This document shows, piece by piece, positions 27,694-36,549 of a DNA stretch of 64,000 nucleotides; positions within the stretch are counted from its first letter, which is position 1; each line of letters starts with the position of its first letter. The stretch is from UBA964 sp037444685 (GTDB taxonomy: Bacteria > Pseudomonadota > Gammaproteobacteria > Steroidobacterales > Steroidobacteraceae), in contig JBBILX010000002.1 in NCBI GenBank assembly GCA_037444685.1, positions 248,001 through 312,000 on the forward strand, in the 5' to 3' direction. The notes beneath the pieces were generated by a model. It did no database searches. It had not been told where the DNA came from and saw only the letters and a list, made by a program, of their open reading frames with translations. A program made the position numbers and the translations under genes.

Positions 27694-29279
27694 GCGAGCG
27701 CCAGGAAGTCGGACGGATGGGCGTGACCGGGGTGGTCGGTCCAGCCGCGGACGCGTGCCGCGACCAGACGGTTCGAGACGCCGCGATAGAGCGGCAGGAT
27801 CGGCAGGTCGCGCAGCAGCAGGGACTCGGCCCGCGCGTACTCGCGTGCGCGCGCCTCGGTCGTCAACTGTCGTTGGGCGCTCTGCAGCAGCGCGTCGTAC
27901 TCGCGGCTGCGGTAGAAGCAGACGTTGACGGGCGAGTCGCTGGCGAAGCGATCGAGGAACACTCCAGCGGTCGGCACGAGCGCGAACGTCGAGTAGCTGA
28001 AGACGTCGAACTCGCCCTTGAGCAGCGCGGCGGTGTAGGCTCGCCCATCGAGCGGACGCAGCTCGGCGTCGACGCCGATCGCCTTCCACATCGCCGAGAC
28101 GGCGAGGAAGACCTTGCGCAGCGTTGGACTCGCCGGATAGCCGATCGTCAGTCGACGCAAGGCGTCGGCCGGCGCACGCAACGACTGCACGAGCTCGCGC
28201 GCCGCGGCGAGGCGCTGAGGCATGGCCCAGGCCGCGTAGTCCGGCAGAGAGACCGTCGGATGGTCCGGCAAGCCCGGCGGCAGCGCTGCGTCCGAGGGCG
28301 TCTCGCCGAGGCCCCGGACACGCTCGGCGAGCACGCGCCGGTCGATCGCCAGCGACAGGGCGCGGCGCAGGCGCACATCGTCGAGCGGTTTGCGTTGCGT
28401 ATTCAGTCCGATCCAGCCGACCGCACTCTCCGGCGAGCTGCGCAATCGCGCTCCAAGCTCGCGCCGGGCGATCGCGAGCGTGCTCGAGTCCTCGATCGAG
28501 GCGATGTCCACCTCGCCGAGCCGGAACAGTCGCAGCCGCGTGGTATCGTCGTAACCGGTGAGCCAGTCGACACGCTCGATCGCGACGCGCGCGGCATCGT
28601 GGAAATGGCGATTGCGGCGCAGATTCACGACCTTGGCGCCCGGCGCCCACGCCTCGACGAAATACGGTCCGTTCGTCACGAGGTGCTCGGGCTTGGCCCA
28701 GTCGCGGCCACGCGCTTCGATGACGTGCCGTGGCACGAGATAGGCGGTGCTGAGGGCCCAGGGCAGACCGACATCGGGTCGCTCGAGTTCGATGTCGATC
28801 GAATTGTCACCGCGCGAACTGACGCCGAGCCGGTCTGGCGCGAGGCGTGCCCGCTGAATCTCGCGCGCATGGCGCACGGCGAGCAGCCGTTCCGCTTCGC
28901 GCGCAGCGGTGTCCGGCGCGAGCATGCGTCGCAGCGAGAACACGACATCGGCGGCCGTGATTGGGCGGCCGTCCGACCATCTCATGCCGGGCCGCAACCT
29001 GAAGGTCCAGCGCAGCCCATCCGCGCTCTGCGTCCACGACGCCGCCGCGCCGGCCACGAGCTTTCCGAGACCATCCTGACGGGTCAGGCCGCTGAAGAGC
29101 TCCGGGCCGAGCTCCGCGGTCAGCGATCCGGTCGGCCGATGAGGATCGAGCGAGGTGATCTCGCTGGCGACCGCGCGACGCAGCCGGCCGCCCGCTGCGG
29201 CCGTCTGGGCCAGCGCGCGCGACAGCGGTCCCGAAGCCAGAGCGCCGAGGCCCACGTGCAGGAACTGTCGACGTTGCAT
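27690..29279 (-). CDS. Peptide/oligopeptide-type ABC solute-binding protein (first of tandem pair)
   Basis: The 529-residue family 5 solute-binding protein has a twin-arginine-like signal (RRQFLHVGLGALA), SLDPHRP and RWSDGRPITAADVVFSLRRML. It shares organisation and many motifs with the downstream protein, suggesting tandem duplication followed by divergence. It opens the three-gene operon with that gene and an SDR. Its promoter -10 (29286-29291) lies only six bases from the ATG, so the transcript may be leaderless. Confidence 0.87.
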   Translation of the reverse strand: MQRRQFLHVGLGALASGPLSRALAQTAAAGGRLRRAVASEITSLDPHRPTGSLTAELGPELFSGLTRQDGLGKLVAGAAASWTQSADGLRWTFRLRPGMRWSDGRPITAADVVFSLRRMLAPDTAAREAERLLAVRHAREIQRARLAPDRLGVSSRGDNSIDIELERPDVGLPWALSTAYLVPRHVIEARGRDWAKPEHLVTNGPYFVEAWAPGAKVVNLRRNRHFHDAARVAIERVDWLTGYDDTTRLRLFRLGEVDIASIEDSSTLAIARRELGARLRSSPESAVGWIGLNTQRKPLDDVRLRRALSLAIDRRVLAERVRGLGETPSDAALPPGLPDHPTVSLPDYAAWAMPQRLAAARELVQSLRAPADALRRLTIGYPASPTLRKVFLAVSAMWKAIGVDAELRPLDGRAYTAALLKGEFDVFSYSTFALVPTAGVFLDRFASDSPVNVCFYRSREYDALLQSAQRQLTTEARAREYARAESLLLRDLPILPLYRGVSNRLVAARVRGWTDHPGHAHPSDFLALA

Positions 29280-29285
29280 GCGTCG

Positions 29286-29291
29286 ATTATA
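29286..29291 (-). promoter_or_regulatory. -10 box placed for a leaderless transcript
   Basis: The minus strand reads CTGCC-TATAAT-CGACGC-ATG. A consensus -10 six bases before the start codon would put transcription start at or next to the ATG. No clear -35 is present. The CTGCC-TATAAT-C core is the same as in the promoters at 9201 and 12881, but the dyad is absent here. Confidence 0.55.
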
Positions 29292-29373
29292 GGCAGCCGC
29301 CGCCCCGCAGCGCGGCCCGGGCCGGCGACTCCGTGGCGACCGCCCCTACGCGGTCGGGAGGCGCTCACGACCC

Positions 29374-30618
29374 TCAGCCCGCAGTATCACGCGGCGTTGC
29401 CGCGGGCCGGGCAGCAGACGCCGTTGCGCCACCGTCCGCTCGCGCGTGCGCACGGCTCAGCAGCAGACAGCCCACCAGCGTCAGCGTCGCCCCGACGACG
29501 AACGGTGCCGCCGGACCGAGATTGAAGTAGAGCGGGCCCGAGACGCCCGGCCCGATGATGCGGCCAGCGCTCGACGCCGAGTTGAAAACGCCCATGACGG
29601 CACCGCGGTTCTTCGGCGTCGTTTCGTAGGAGACGAGGCTCGATACCGACGGCAGGAACAGCCCATTGGCGATGCCGAAGAACGCGATCGTCGCCCACAC
29701 GAAGCCCGGATGCATGGCGACCGCGAACATCGCGAGGCTCAGCGCGACACCGCCCGCCGCGAGCATCGCGACCCGCTTCTCGCCAAGCCGACGCACGAGT
29801 GGACCGATCAGGGCGACCTGGCCGACGATTGAGAACGTCGCGAACAGCATGAACTGCAGGCCGATCAGCTGCAGTGGGAAGCCGAACAGGTCGCGTCCCC
29901 AGAACTGATAGATCGACTGCATCGTGGCGCCGCCAATCGACACCGCGAGCGCCGCGATCGTCAACCCGAGCAGAACGCCCTGGCCGCGCAACGCTCGCAG
30001 CGGCGAGCCGCCGTGCGTCACCGCGCTGGCCGATGCAGCCCGGGGCTTGCGCTGCTCGCGCGGCAGGCTCTCGGGCAGGAACAGCCACGTGGCGAGCAGC
30101 GCGACGAAAGACAGCAGCGCCGAAGCGAGGGCCGGACCGTACAGACTGGCGTTGCCGCTCGCGTCGGTGCCGAGAAAGCCACCGAGCGGCGGCCCAACTG
30201 CGAAACCGACGCCGAATGCCGAGGCGACGATGCCTAGCCCCTTGGCGCGGTTACTCTGGTCCGTGACGTCCGTCGCGTACGCATAAGTCGCCGCGAGGTT
30301 GCCGGACATGATGCCACCGAAGGCACGCGCCACGAGCAGTGAGACCAGATCGCTAGCGTACGCAAGCCAGATGTAGGCCAGCACGGACCCGCTGAGACTC
30401 GCGAGCAGGATGGGCTTGCGGCCGAGCCGATCGCTGTACCGCCCCCAGACCGGCGTCGCCAGCAACTGGAAGATCGAGAAGACGCCCGGGCCGCCGAAGG
30501 TCTTCCAGAAGTCCGAGGCCCCCATCTGCTCGGTGACGAGCGGAAAGGGAATCGTCGTGACGCCGAAGCCCATCAGGCTGATCAGCACCACGAGCCAGAG
30601 GATACCGAGTCGCTTCAT
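29374..30618 (-). CDS. MFS transporter, tetracycline/drug-exporter (TCR/Tet) type
   Basis: The 414-residue protein has twelve predicted membrane segments and the MFS motif YSDRLGRKPILL after helix 2, as in TetA-like proton antiporters. The substrate is unknown. It lies 29 bases downstream of the small membrane-protein gene that follows tspO and may be co-transcribed with the bchP block, or it may simply mark the edge of the photosynthesis cluster. The last 25 residues are Ala/Thr-rich. Confidence 0.87.
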   Translation of the reverse strand: MKRLGILWLVVLISLMGFGVTTIPFPLVTEQMGASDFWKTFGGPGVFSIFQLLATPVWGRYSDRLGRKPILLASLSGSVLAYIWLAYASDLVSLLVARAFGGIMSGNLAATYAYATDVTDQSNRAKGLGIVASAFGVGFAVGPPLGGFLGTDASGNASLYGPALASALLSFVALLATWLFLPESLPREQRKPRAASASAVTHGGSPLRALRGQGVLLGLTIAALAVSIGGATMQSIYQFWGRDLFGFPLQLIGLQFMLFATFSIVGQVALIGPLVRRLGEKRVAMLAAGGVALSLAMFAVAMHPGFVWATIAFFGIANGLFLPSVSSLVSYETTPKNRGAVMGVFNSASSAGRIIGPGVSGPLYFNLGPAAPFVVGATLTLVGCLLLSRAHARADGGATASAARPAATPRDTAG

Positions 30619-30647
30619 GGGTCTTTACCAGCGCCGCCGAGAGGTGA

Positions 30648-30977
30648 TTATTGCGGCGCATGGCCTCCGGCTGGCTCGCGACTCCGGGACCGACCGCGGC
30701 TCGGTCGCTGCCAGCGCGTCACGACATCGACGACATGCGCGACGAGCGCGAGCGACAGCCAGCCGGCGATGCTGCGCGGGTCCGCGTCGATCAGCGCCGC
30801 GCGCAGCGCGAGCATCAGGCCGACACCGGCGGCGATCATGGCGATGCTACCTACTGCGGGCACGCCGCCGCCCGTGCGCCGCCGCCAGAGCAGCAACAGG
30901 GCAGCCTCGAGCAGCATCAGCAGCACGATCAGCTCGACGAGCCGGTCTGCGGTGATCGCGCGCGTCAGGAGCTCCAT
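30648..30977 (-). CDS. Small three-helix membrane protein in the tspO-bchP operon
   Basis: The 109-residue product starts at the ATG one base after the tspO stop codon (TGA-C-ATG), so translation is coupled. Three hydrophobic helices are visible: about residues 11-32, 40-62 and 70-88, the last ending HVVDVVTRW, followed by a basic tail (RPSRGRSRSRE). I do not recognise a family. Position suggests a role linked to tetrapyrrole handling, TspO or pigment-membrane assembly, but nothing in the sequence proves it. Confidence 0.7.
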   Translation of the reverse strand: MELLTRAITADRLVELIVLLMLLEAALLLLWRRRTGGGVPAVGSIAMIAAGVGLMLALRAALIDADPRSIAGWLSLALVAHVVDVVTRWQRPSRGRSRSREPAGGHAPQ

Positions 30978-30978
30978 G

Positions 30979-31479
30979 TCAAGCGCCAGGACCGCCGAAA
31001 GGCCTGTTGAGCTCGACGATCGCGGCGTTGAGCGCCGCCGCGAAAGACACCCAGAGCAAATACGGCAGCAGCAGAGCGACCGTGCGCCGACGCAGCAGTC
31101 CACAGTAGACGATCAGCGACACGATCGACAGCCAGAGCAGCGCGACCTCGGCCAGTGCCCAGTCGGGCCGTCGCAGCCGGAAGAACAGCAGACTCCAGAG
31201 CACGTTGAGCGCGCCATTGATCGCGAACAGTGCGCCAACCATCCGGCGCTGCGCAGGCGAAGCGGCCTGCCACGCCTCCACGCCAGCCAGCGTCGTCAGC
31301 GCATAGATCAGGGTCCACGCCGGCCCGAACAGCCAGTCGGGCGGATTCCAGGCCGGCTTGGCCAGGCCGCGGTACCACTCGCTGAGATCGGTGGCGAGAC
31401 CACCGAGGATGGCGACGCAGAGCGCCCCCAGAGCGGCGTACCAGAGCGCGCGCCGCCGGGGGGACCCCGCCCCGGTCAC
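30979..31479 (-). CDS. tspO: TspO/MBR (tryptophan-rich sensory) protein
   Basis: The 166-residue protein has five membrane helices and the family's Trp-rich pattern (KPAWNPPDWLFGPAWT, WSLLFF, and a late LPYLLWVSFAAALN). In Rhodobacter, TspO (CrtK) sits in the photosynthesis cluster, binds porphyrins and dampens pigment-gene expression in oxygen. Here the ATG overlaps the bchP stop by four bases, so it should be translated with bchP. Its presence indicates a tetrapyrrole-responsive control layer. Confidence 0.93.
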   Translation of the reverse strand: MTGAGSPRRRALWYAALGALCVAILGGLATDLSEWYRGLAKPAWNPPDWLFGPAWTLIYALTTLAGVEAWQAASPAQRRMVGALFAINGALNVLWSLLFFRLRRPDWALAEVALLWLSIVSLIVYCGLLRRRTVALLLPYLLWVSFAAALNAAIVELNRPFGGPGA

Positions 31480-32678
31480 GGGGTCACGAGCCCAAACAGG
31501 TGCGCAAGGTCCTTGAAGAAGATGCGCACGTGCGCCATGGGCTTGGCGCGCACGAGCTTCTTGTGCATGTAGGCCTGCCAGGTCAGCATCTGCACGTCCT
31601 TGTCCTCGCAGATGCTGACGAAACGCTCACGACGCTTGTCGCTCGAGTACCAGAACCGCTGCATGATGCCGAGGATCCAGAACACGCGCCCGTGGGCACG
31701 CATGAAGATCCGTCGCGCGCTCGCGAGCTCGCGCGCGTTGCCGGTCGCGAGGCAGCGATCGACCGCGCCGGCGACGATGCGTCCGCAGGCCATCGCGTAA
31801 TAGATTCCCTCGCCGGACGCCGGCGCAACGACACCCGCCGCATCGCCAGCGATGACGACGTCCCGACCGTTGTCCCAGCGTTTGAGCGGGCGCATCGGAA
31901 TCGGCGCGCCCTCGCGGCGAATCGTGCGAACCTGATCGAGCCCCGCCGCCTCGCGCAGCTTCGTCACTGCGGAGCGGATCGAAAACCCTTTCTCTGCCGA
32001 TCCGGCGCCGACACTGACGGTGCGACCGTGCGGGAACACCCAGCCGTAAAAATCGGGTGAGAGTCGCCCCTGGTAGTAGACGTCGCAACGCTCGCCGTCG
32101 TACGAGGGCACCTTGCGCCCCTCGGGGGCGCTGACGATCTCGTGATAGGCGAACACACACTCGACCTCGTCTCCACCCGGGATCGCCTCGCGCGCGACCC
32201 GCGAGCGCGCCCCATCGGCGCCGACGAGGATACGGGTCCGTGCCTCCAGATGCTGCGGCCCTGCGCCGCGGTCCGGAGTCGAGTAGCGCACGATCAGGGT
32301 GCCGTCGGAATCGCGGACGATGCCGTCGAAGTGCCCGGTCTCACGCACCGCGCCAGCCGAGGCCGCTCGCTGGCGCAGCCACTCGTCGAAATGCTCCCGA
32401 TCCACCATGCCCACGAAACCACCGTCGATCGGCATATCGACCTCGCGTGACGCCGGTGACACCATGCGCGCCGAATGGATGTGCGCCACGAGCAGCTCGT
32501 CGGGAATGTCGAACTCCTTGATCAGCACCGGCGGAATCGCCCCTCCGCAGGGTTTGATGCGCCCGGCGCGGTCGAGCAGCAGCACGCGTCTGCCGGCGCG
32601 CGCCAGTTCGTGCGCTGCCGTCGCACCGGCCGGACCGCCGCCCACGACGATGACGTCCCAGACCCTCGATGCGTCCAT
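31476..32678 (-). CDS. bchP: Geranylgeranyl (bacterio)chlorophyll reductase BchP
   Basis: The 400-residue flavoprotein has an N-terminal FAD motif (VIVVGGGPAGATAA), the KPCGGAIPP segment and RIFMRAHGRVFWILGIMQ near the C-terminus, all typical of BchP/ChlP. It reduces three double bonds of the geranylgeranyl tail to give phytylated bacteriochlorophyll a. The start at 32678 follows GGGAGGTGGG. It lies 17 bases after the pucC-like gene and overlaps tspO, as in other purple bacteria where bchG-pucC-bchP are consecutive. Confidence 0.96.
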   Translation of the reverse strand: MDASRVWDVIVVGGGPAGATAAHELARAGRRVLLLDRAGRIKPCGGAIPPVLIKEFDIPDELLVAHIHSARMVSPASREVDMPIDGGFVGMVDREHFDEWLRQRAASAGAVRETGHFDGIVRDSDGTLIVRYSTPDRGAGPQHLEARTRILVGADGARSRVAREAIPGGDEVECVFAYHEIVSAPEGRKVPSYDGERCDVYYQGRLSPDFYGWVFPHGRTVSVGAGSAEKGFSIRSAVTKLREAAGLDQVRTIRREGAPIPMRPLKRWDNGRDVVIAGDAAGVVAPASGEGIYYAMACGRIVAGAVDRCLATGNARELASARRIFMRAHGRVFWILGIMQRFWYSSDKRRERFVSICEDKDVQMLTWQAYMHKKLVRAKPMAHVRIFFKDLAHLFGLVTP

Positions 32679-32695
32679 GCCCACCTCCCTGGAGC

Positions 32696-34051
32696 TCAGC
32701 GACCCGCGACCGAAACCGCGTAACGATCCACCGGCGTCGGCTGCTCCGCCTGCTGCTCGAGGTCCTCGTCGCGGACGCGCGCCGAGGCGGCCAGCCGGCT
32801 CGCGATGAAGAACAGCGCGCCCTCGACTGCGAACACGACGCCGTAAGCGATCGCCACGGAATCGAACAGCAGCCGCGCGAGGTCGACGAGCGCCGTGGCC
32901 CCGAGTCCGCCGAGCGCGAAGGCGACGGCCTGCGCGGCACCCCAGAGGCCCATGCGGACGCCCTCTCGCGATCGGCGTCCGGACCCGACCATCCCCATCA
33001 TCGAGCCGATGGCGCCGACAGCGAAGACGCCATTCGACAGTCCGAGCATGAAGACGGAGGCCTGGATCGGCCAGCCCGGCCCGACGAAGCCCGCGACCGC
33101 CAGCGTCAGCAGCGACATCGCCGAGGCGACGCAGCCTCCGATGGTCCAGGCCCGCAGCGAGCCAAAAGGCTTGTCCGGCCGCGAACAGACGATCGCGACG
33201 AGCAGCATGCCGATCAGCACGCCCGAATTCTGCACGCCGGACAGCTTGGTGGACTGGCCGGGCGTCATGCCGAAGATCAGTCCGGCGAACGGCTCGAGTA
33301 TCAGGTCCTGGGCGCTGTACGCGACCATCGAAACGAAGATGAACAGCGTCAGGCGCCTCGAGTGCGATTCGCGCCAAACCTGGCGCAGCGCCTCGCGGAA
33401 TGGCGTCGCGGCCTGCGCGGCGGCTGCCGGCACGGGCGACCGTGGGCGCTCGATGCCGACGACGGCGAGCCAGGTGATCAGCGTCGCGGCCAGGGCGACG
33501 CCCCCGGTCACCTCTATCAGCCTGAGGGTCGTGAAAGGCTCGAGCGCATTGCCTGCCACGATCGACGTCGCGATGAAGCCGACTATCATCATGATCCAGG
33601 TGACCGTGGCCGCGGCCGCGCGGCGGTTCTCCGCGACGTGCGTCGCCATCAGCACGAGCATCGCGGTGCCGCTCATGCCGACCCCGACCCCGATGAAGAG
33701 GAACGCGAGTACGGCCAGCGCCACACCGGCGACCGGCCGGCTCTGCATCAGATGGATCGCCACTGCCGCCGTCGCCGCCGCCGTACCGAGCAGTGCCATG
33801 CCGCCGACGATCCACGGCGCGCGCCGTCCGCCGACGTCCGAGCTGTAGCCAAGCCGCGGCCGCAGGACCTGCACGAGGTAGTGTATGGCGACGAGCACGC
33901 CGGGCAACATCGCCGGCATCGCGAGCTCGACCACCATGACGCGGTTCATCGTCGAAGTCGTCAGCACGACGATGGAGCCGAGTGCTGCCTGTACGAGCCC
34001 AAGACGGAAGATGCCGAGCCAGCCGAGTGCGCCGTTCGAGTCCCTGTTCAC
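32696..34051 (-). CDS. pucC: PucC/BCD-family membrane protein between bchG and bchP
   Basis: The 451-residue protein has twelve membrane helices of the PucC/LhaA/Bch2 branch of the MFS superfamily (RLGLVQAALGSIVVLTTST, NRVMVVELAMPA, RPRLGYSSDVGGRRAPWI). Relatives assist assembly of light-harvesting complexes or pigment delivery; the member encoded between bchG and bchP (ORF428 in Rhodobacter) has a less defined role. GTG at 34051 is preferred, with GGGGGGA before it; an upstream ATG at 34090 would overlap bchG by 14 bases. Confidence 0.9.
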   Translation of the reverse strand: MNRDSNGALGWLGIFRLGLVQAALGSIVVLTTSTMNRVMVVELAMPAMLPGVLVAIHYLVQVLRPRLGYSSDVGGRRAPWIVGGMALLGTAAATAAVAIHLMQSRPVAGVALAVLAFLFIGVGVGMSGTAMLVLMATHVAENRRAAAATVTWIMMIVGFIATSIVAGNALEPFTTLRLIEVTGGVALAATLITWLAVVGIERPRSPVPAAAAQAATPFREALRQVWRESHSRRLTLFIFVSMVAYSAQDLILEPFAGLIFGMTPGQSTKLSGVQNSGVLIGMLLVAIVCSRPDKPFGSLRAWTIGGCVASAMSLLTLAVAGFVGPGWPIQASVFMLGLSNGVFAVGAIGSMMGMVGSGRRSREGVRMGLWGAAQAVAFALGGLGATALVDLARLLFDSVAIAYGVVFAVEGALFFIASRLAASARVRDEDLEQQAEQPTPVDRYAVSVAGR

Positions 34052-34076
34052 TGCATCCCCCCGATTCGTCTTCTCG

Positions 34077-34970
34077 TTATCGCAGCGCAAAGGCGCTGAC
34101 CATCATGCCCGCCACGAACAGCGGCACGCCCGTCGCGTTGTACCAGTAGTCGCGCTCCGCCGGCACCTTGATCAGGCGCACCATCATGATCAGCTGGATC
34201 ACGAGCAGCGCGGCGATCGCGAGCGCGTGATAGGGCCGCTGCCAGGCCGCGAGCAGACCGATGACAGCCAGCTGCGGCACCACCATGAAGATGCAGGCCA
34301 CCCACGCCGCGCGCGGCACGCCGAGCTGCACCGGCAGGGAACGCACACCCATGCGCCGGTCGCCGTTGACCGACTTGAAATCGTTGAGCGTCATGATGCC
34401 GTGCGTACCGAGGCTGTAGAGCAGGGCGAGCGCGATGATGCGCGGCTCCGGCAACGCGCCGGCCATGACCGCGGCTGCGGTGAACCACGGCAGTCCCTCG
34501 TAACTGATCGCCACGGCGGAGTTGCCCCACCAGCCGTTCTGCTTGAGTCGAAGCGGCGGCGCACTGTAGGCCCAGGCGAGGGCGAGTCCGATCGCCGCCG
34601 CGATCAGCACCCAGGCGCCGAGCAGTGCCGCGACGGCGAGCGAGATCAGCGTCCAGCCGATTGCGATGTACAGACCCCATCGGCCCGGGATCCGGCCCGA
34701 GGGGATGGGCCGACCCGGCTCATTGATGGCATCGACGTCGCGGTCATACCAGTCGTTGACGGCCTGGCTCGTGCCACAAACCAGCGGACCGGCGAGCAGT
34801 ATCCCGGTCAGGATCAGCCACCATCGCCCCTCCGTCGGCACGCCGCTCGAGACCACTCCGCAGGCAAAGGCCCACATGGGCGGGAACCACGTGACGGGCT
34901 TGAGCAGTTCGAGGAACGACGGTATCGCCGGGCGCGCTTCCATTACCGTCGCGGACGCGGGACGGATCAT
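34077..34970 (-). CDS. bchG: Bacteriochlorophyll a synthase BchG
   Basis: The 297-residue UbiA-family prenyltransferase has eight or nine membrane helices and the Asp-rich motif NDWYDRDVDAINEPGRP (from about residue 72). It joins geranylgeranyl diphosphate to bacteriochlorophyllide a. The LIKVPAERDYWYNATGVPLFV end is typical of BchG. ATG 34970 lacks a strong ribosome-binding site; Met10 is an alternative. A perfect PpsR-type palindrome lies 30 bases upstream, overlapping a TTGACA -35, so a promoter between ppsR and bchG is likely. Confidence 0.96.
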   Translation of the reverse strand: MIRPASATVMEARPAIPSFLELLKPVTWFPPMWAFACGVVSSGVPTEGRWWLILTGILLAGPLVCGTSQAVNDWYDRDVDAINEPGRPIPSGRIPGRWGLYIAIGWTLISLAVAALLGAWVLIAAAIGLALAWAYSAPPLRLKQNGWWGNSAVAISYEGLPWFTAAAVMAGALPEPRIIALALLYSLGTHGIMTLNDFKSVNGDRRMGVRSLPVQLGVPRAAWVACIFMVVPQLAVIGLLAAWQRPYHALAIAALLVIQLIMMVRLIKVPAERDYWYNATGVPLFVAGMMVSAFALR

Positions 34971-34999
34971 GGCTGGACGCTAGCATTGACATTTTGGAC

Positions 35000-35017
35000 T
35001 GTCAATCAAACATGACA
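35000..35017 (-). promoter_or_regulatory. PpsR-type site and -35 box upstream of bchG
   Basis: The minus strand reads TGTCATGTTTGATTGACA, a perfect TGT-N12-ACA palindrome whose last six bases are the -35 consensus TTGACA. A weak -10 (TAGCGT) follows 17 bases later. This fits PpsR/CrtJ repression of bchG by blocking RNA polymerase at -35. A further ATTGACA/TGTCAAT inverted repeat (34985-34991 with 35000-35006) overlaps it. Confidence 0.75.
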
Positions 35018-35035
35018 GCCCGATTCGGACGCCGC

Positions 35036-36475
35036 TCAGCCGGTCTCTGCGCGCTCCGCAGCCGCGTCGACGAGCCCGTAGCGGCGCAGCTTGACGTACA
35101 GGCTCTGGCGCGAGAGCCCCAGCATTTCCGCAGCGGACACGCGGTTGTTGTGGGTGAGTTCGAGCGCAGCCTCGATGCACAGCTTCTCGATCACGTCGGT
35201 GGTCTCGCGGACGAGTTCCTTGAGCGAGACGCGTCCGACGAGCTCGGTCAGCTGATCGACCGAGCGCGGCAGTTCGCGACCGCCCCGCGACTCGCCCGCC
35301 GGTGCGCGGCGCCCGACATGGCGGATCACGAAACCCAGACAGGGCGTATCGCCATGCGGCACCGCCACGCCCGAGATCTCGACCTCGACCGCCGTGCCGT
35401 ACTCGCCGCGCAGCGTGGTCGCGAACAGCCGCACGTTGCCGTGCTGACGCAGGTTCGCGAGCAGGACGTCGAGATCGACGCCGGGACGTCCGAGCCAGCG
35501 GTCGAGCGACTCGCCGCGCAACTGCTCCTCGGTGGCCATCTGCGCAAGGTCGAGGAACGCGCGGTTCGCGCTCAGCACCCGCCCCTGCATGTCGGTGACC
35601 ACGAGGCTGTCGGGCATCCGCTCGATGACCTCGAGCGCCCGCGAACGCGCCTTCGGCACGACGGTGGCGCCCGCATCGGCGCCCACTGGCCGCAGACGCA
35701 CGAGAAAGTAGGTGTTCTCTTCCTGGCGGAACAACGACGCCGCCACGAGGAAGTCGCGGCCGAGCTCGGCCGACTGGATCCTGACTTCGTCGGCGGCCCC
35801 GGAGGTGCGCGCCGCAGCGAGCAGGCTCTGCACCGCACGCGCGTTCTCGTCGCCGAGATTCTCGGGGAACGGACGGCCGATCAGGCGGCGCGCAGGAATG
35901 CCGAGCAGTTCGGCGCTGGCCGGATTGGCTTCCACGATGCGCTGGGTCGCCGCGTCGAGCACGAGCACGGCCTCCGAGGAGACCTGGAACAGCAGCCGGT
36001 AGCGGGTTTCGGCGGATCGCAGCCGGTGATAGTCGCGCTCGATCGCCTGCTCGGCTTCGATCAGACGCTGCTGCAGCACGGAAACGCCGCGCAGATCGCG
36101 GCCGACGGCGATGACGCGCCCGTCATCACCGATCTCGACGGCGTTGTAGACCACTGGCAGGCCCGCGGGACCCGTTGCATGATTGACTTGGCGCCAGCGC
36201 GTACGCGCCGTCGACTGCGCGTCGCGCAGCATCGCGTCGATCTTCGGGCGGCTATCCACGGTGACCGTGTCCGACCAGGCCTGTCCGATCCAAGAGCCAT
36301 CGACGAGTTGCGCGAGTTCCTCGTTGCCGAAGGCGACGTCGCGGATGATGCCCTTGCGGTCGACCACCAGCGCCACGTCGGCCGCGGCCGCGATCAGCCG
36401 CCCGGCGCTCTCTGCATCGAGTCCGCCAAGCCACTTTCTCGGCGATTTGAATGATGTCGAAGGCAGGGTGGTCAC
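35036..36475 (-). CDS. ppsR: PpsR/CrtJ photosynthesis gene repressor
   Basis: The 479-residue regulator has PAS-type domains (about residues 20-145, 150-265 and 280-395), a linker and a C-terminal Fis-type helix-turn-helix (NRVSAAEMLGLSRQSLYVKLRRYG, shortened here to its SAAEMLGLSRQSLYVKL core, about 447-463). PpsR binds TGT-N12-ACA and represses bch, crt and puc genes under oxygen. Only two cysteines are present, C379 and C433; C433 is just before the DNA-binding helices, where redox control is known in the family. The start is GTG at 36475. It lies 74 bases downstream of ppaA. Confidence 0.95.
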   Translation of the reverse strand: MTTLPSTSFKSPRKWLGGLDAESAGRLIAAAADVALVVDRKGIIRDVAFGNEELAQLVDGSWIGQAWSDTVTVDSRPKIDAMLRDAQSTARTRWRQVNHATGPAGLPVVYNAVEIGDDGRVIAVGRDLRGVSVLQQRLIEAEQAIERDYHRLRSAETRYRLLFQVSSEAVLVLDAATQRIVEANPASAELLGIPARRLIGRPFPENLGDENARAVQSLLAAARTSGAADEVRIQSAELGRDFLVAASLFRQEENTYFLVRLRPVGADAGATVVPKARSRALEVIERMPDSLVVTDMQGRVLSANRAFLDLAQMATEEQLRGESLDRWLGRPGVDLDVLLANLRQHGNVRLFATTLRGEYGTAVEVEISGVAVPHGDTPCLGFVIRHVGRRAPAGESRGGRELPRSVDQLTELVGRVSLKELVRETTDVIEKLCIEAALELTHNNRVSAAEMLGLSRQSLYVKLRRYGLVDAAAERAETG

Positions 36476-36549
36476 AGGCTACCGTCCAGGCACCTCGCGA
36501 AACACGCGGACAGGTGAACAAACGGGATATTCTATGACACCCAGAGGCG

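Noticed and set aside
29336..29357. Inverted repeat between the solute-binding protein and MFS genes as a terminator
   Set aside because: The stem is short and imperfect and no T run follows on either strand.
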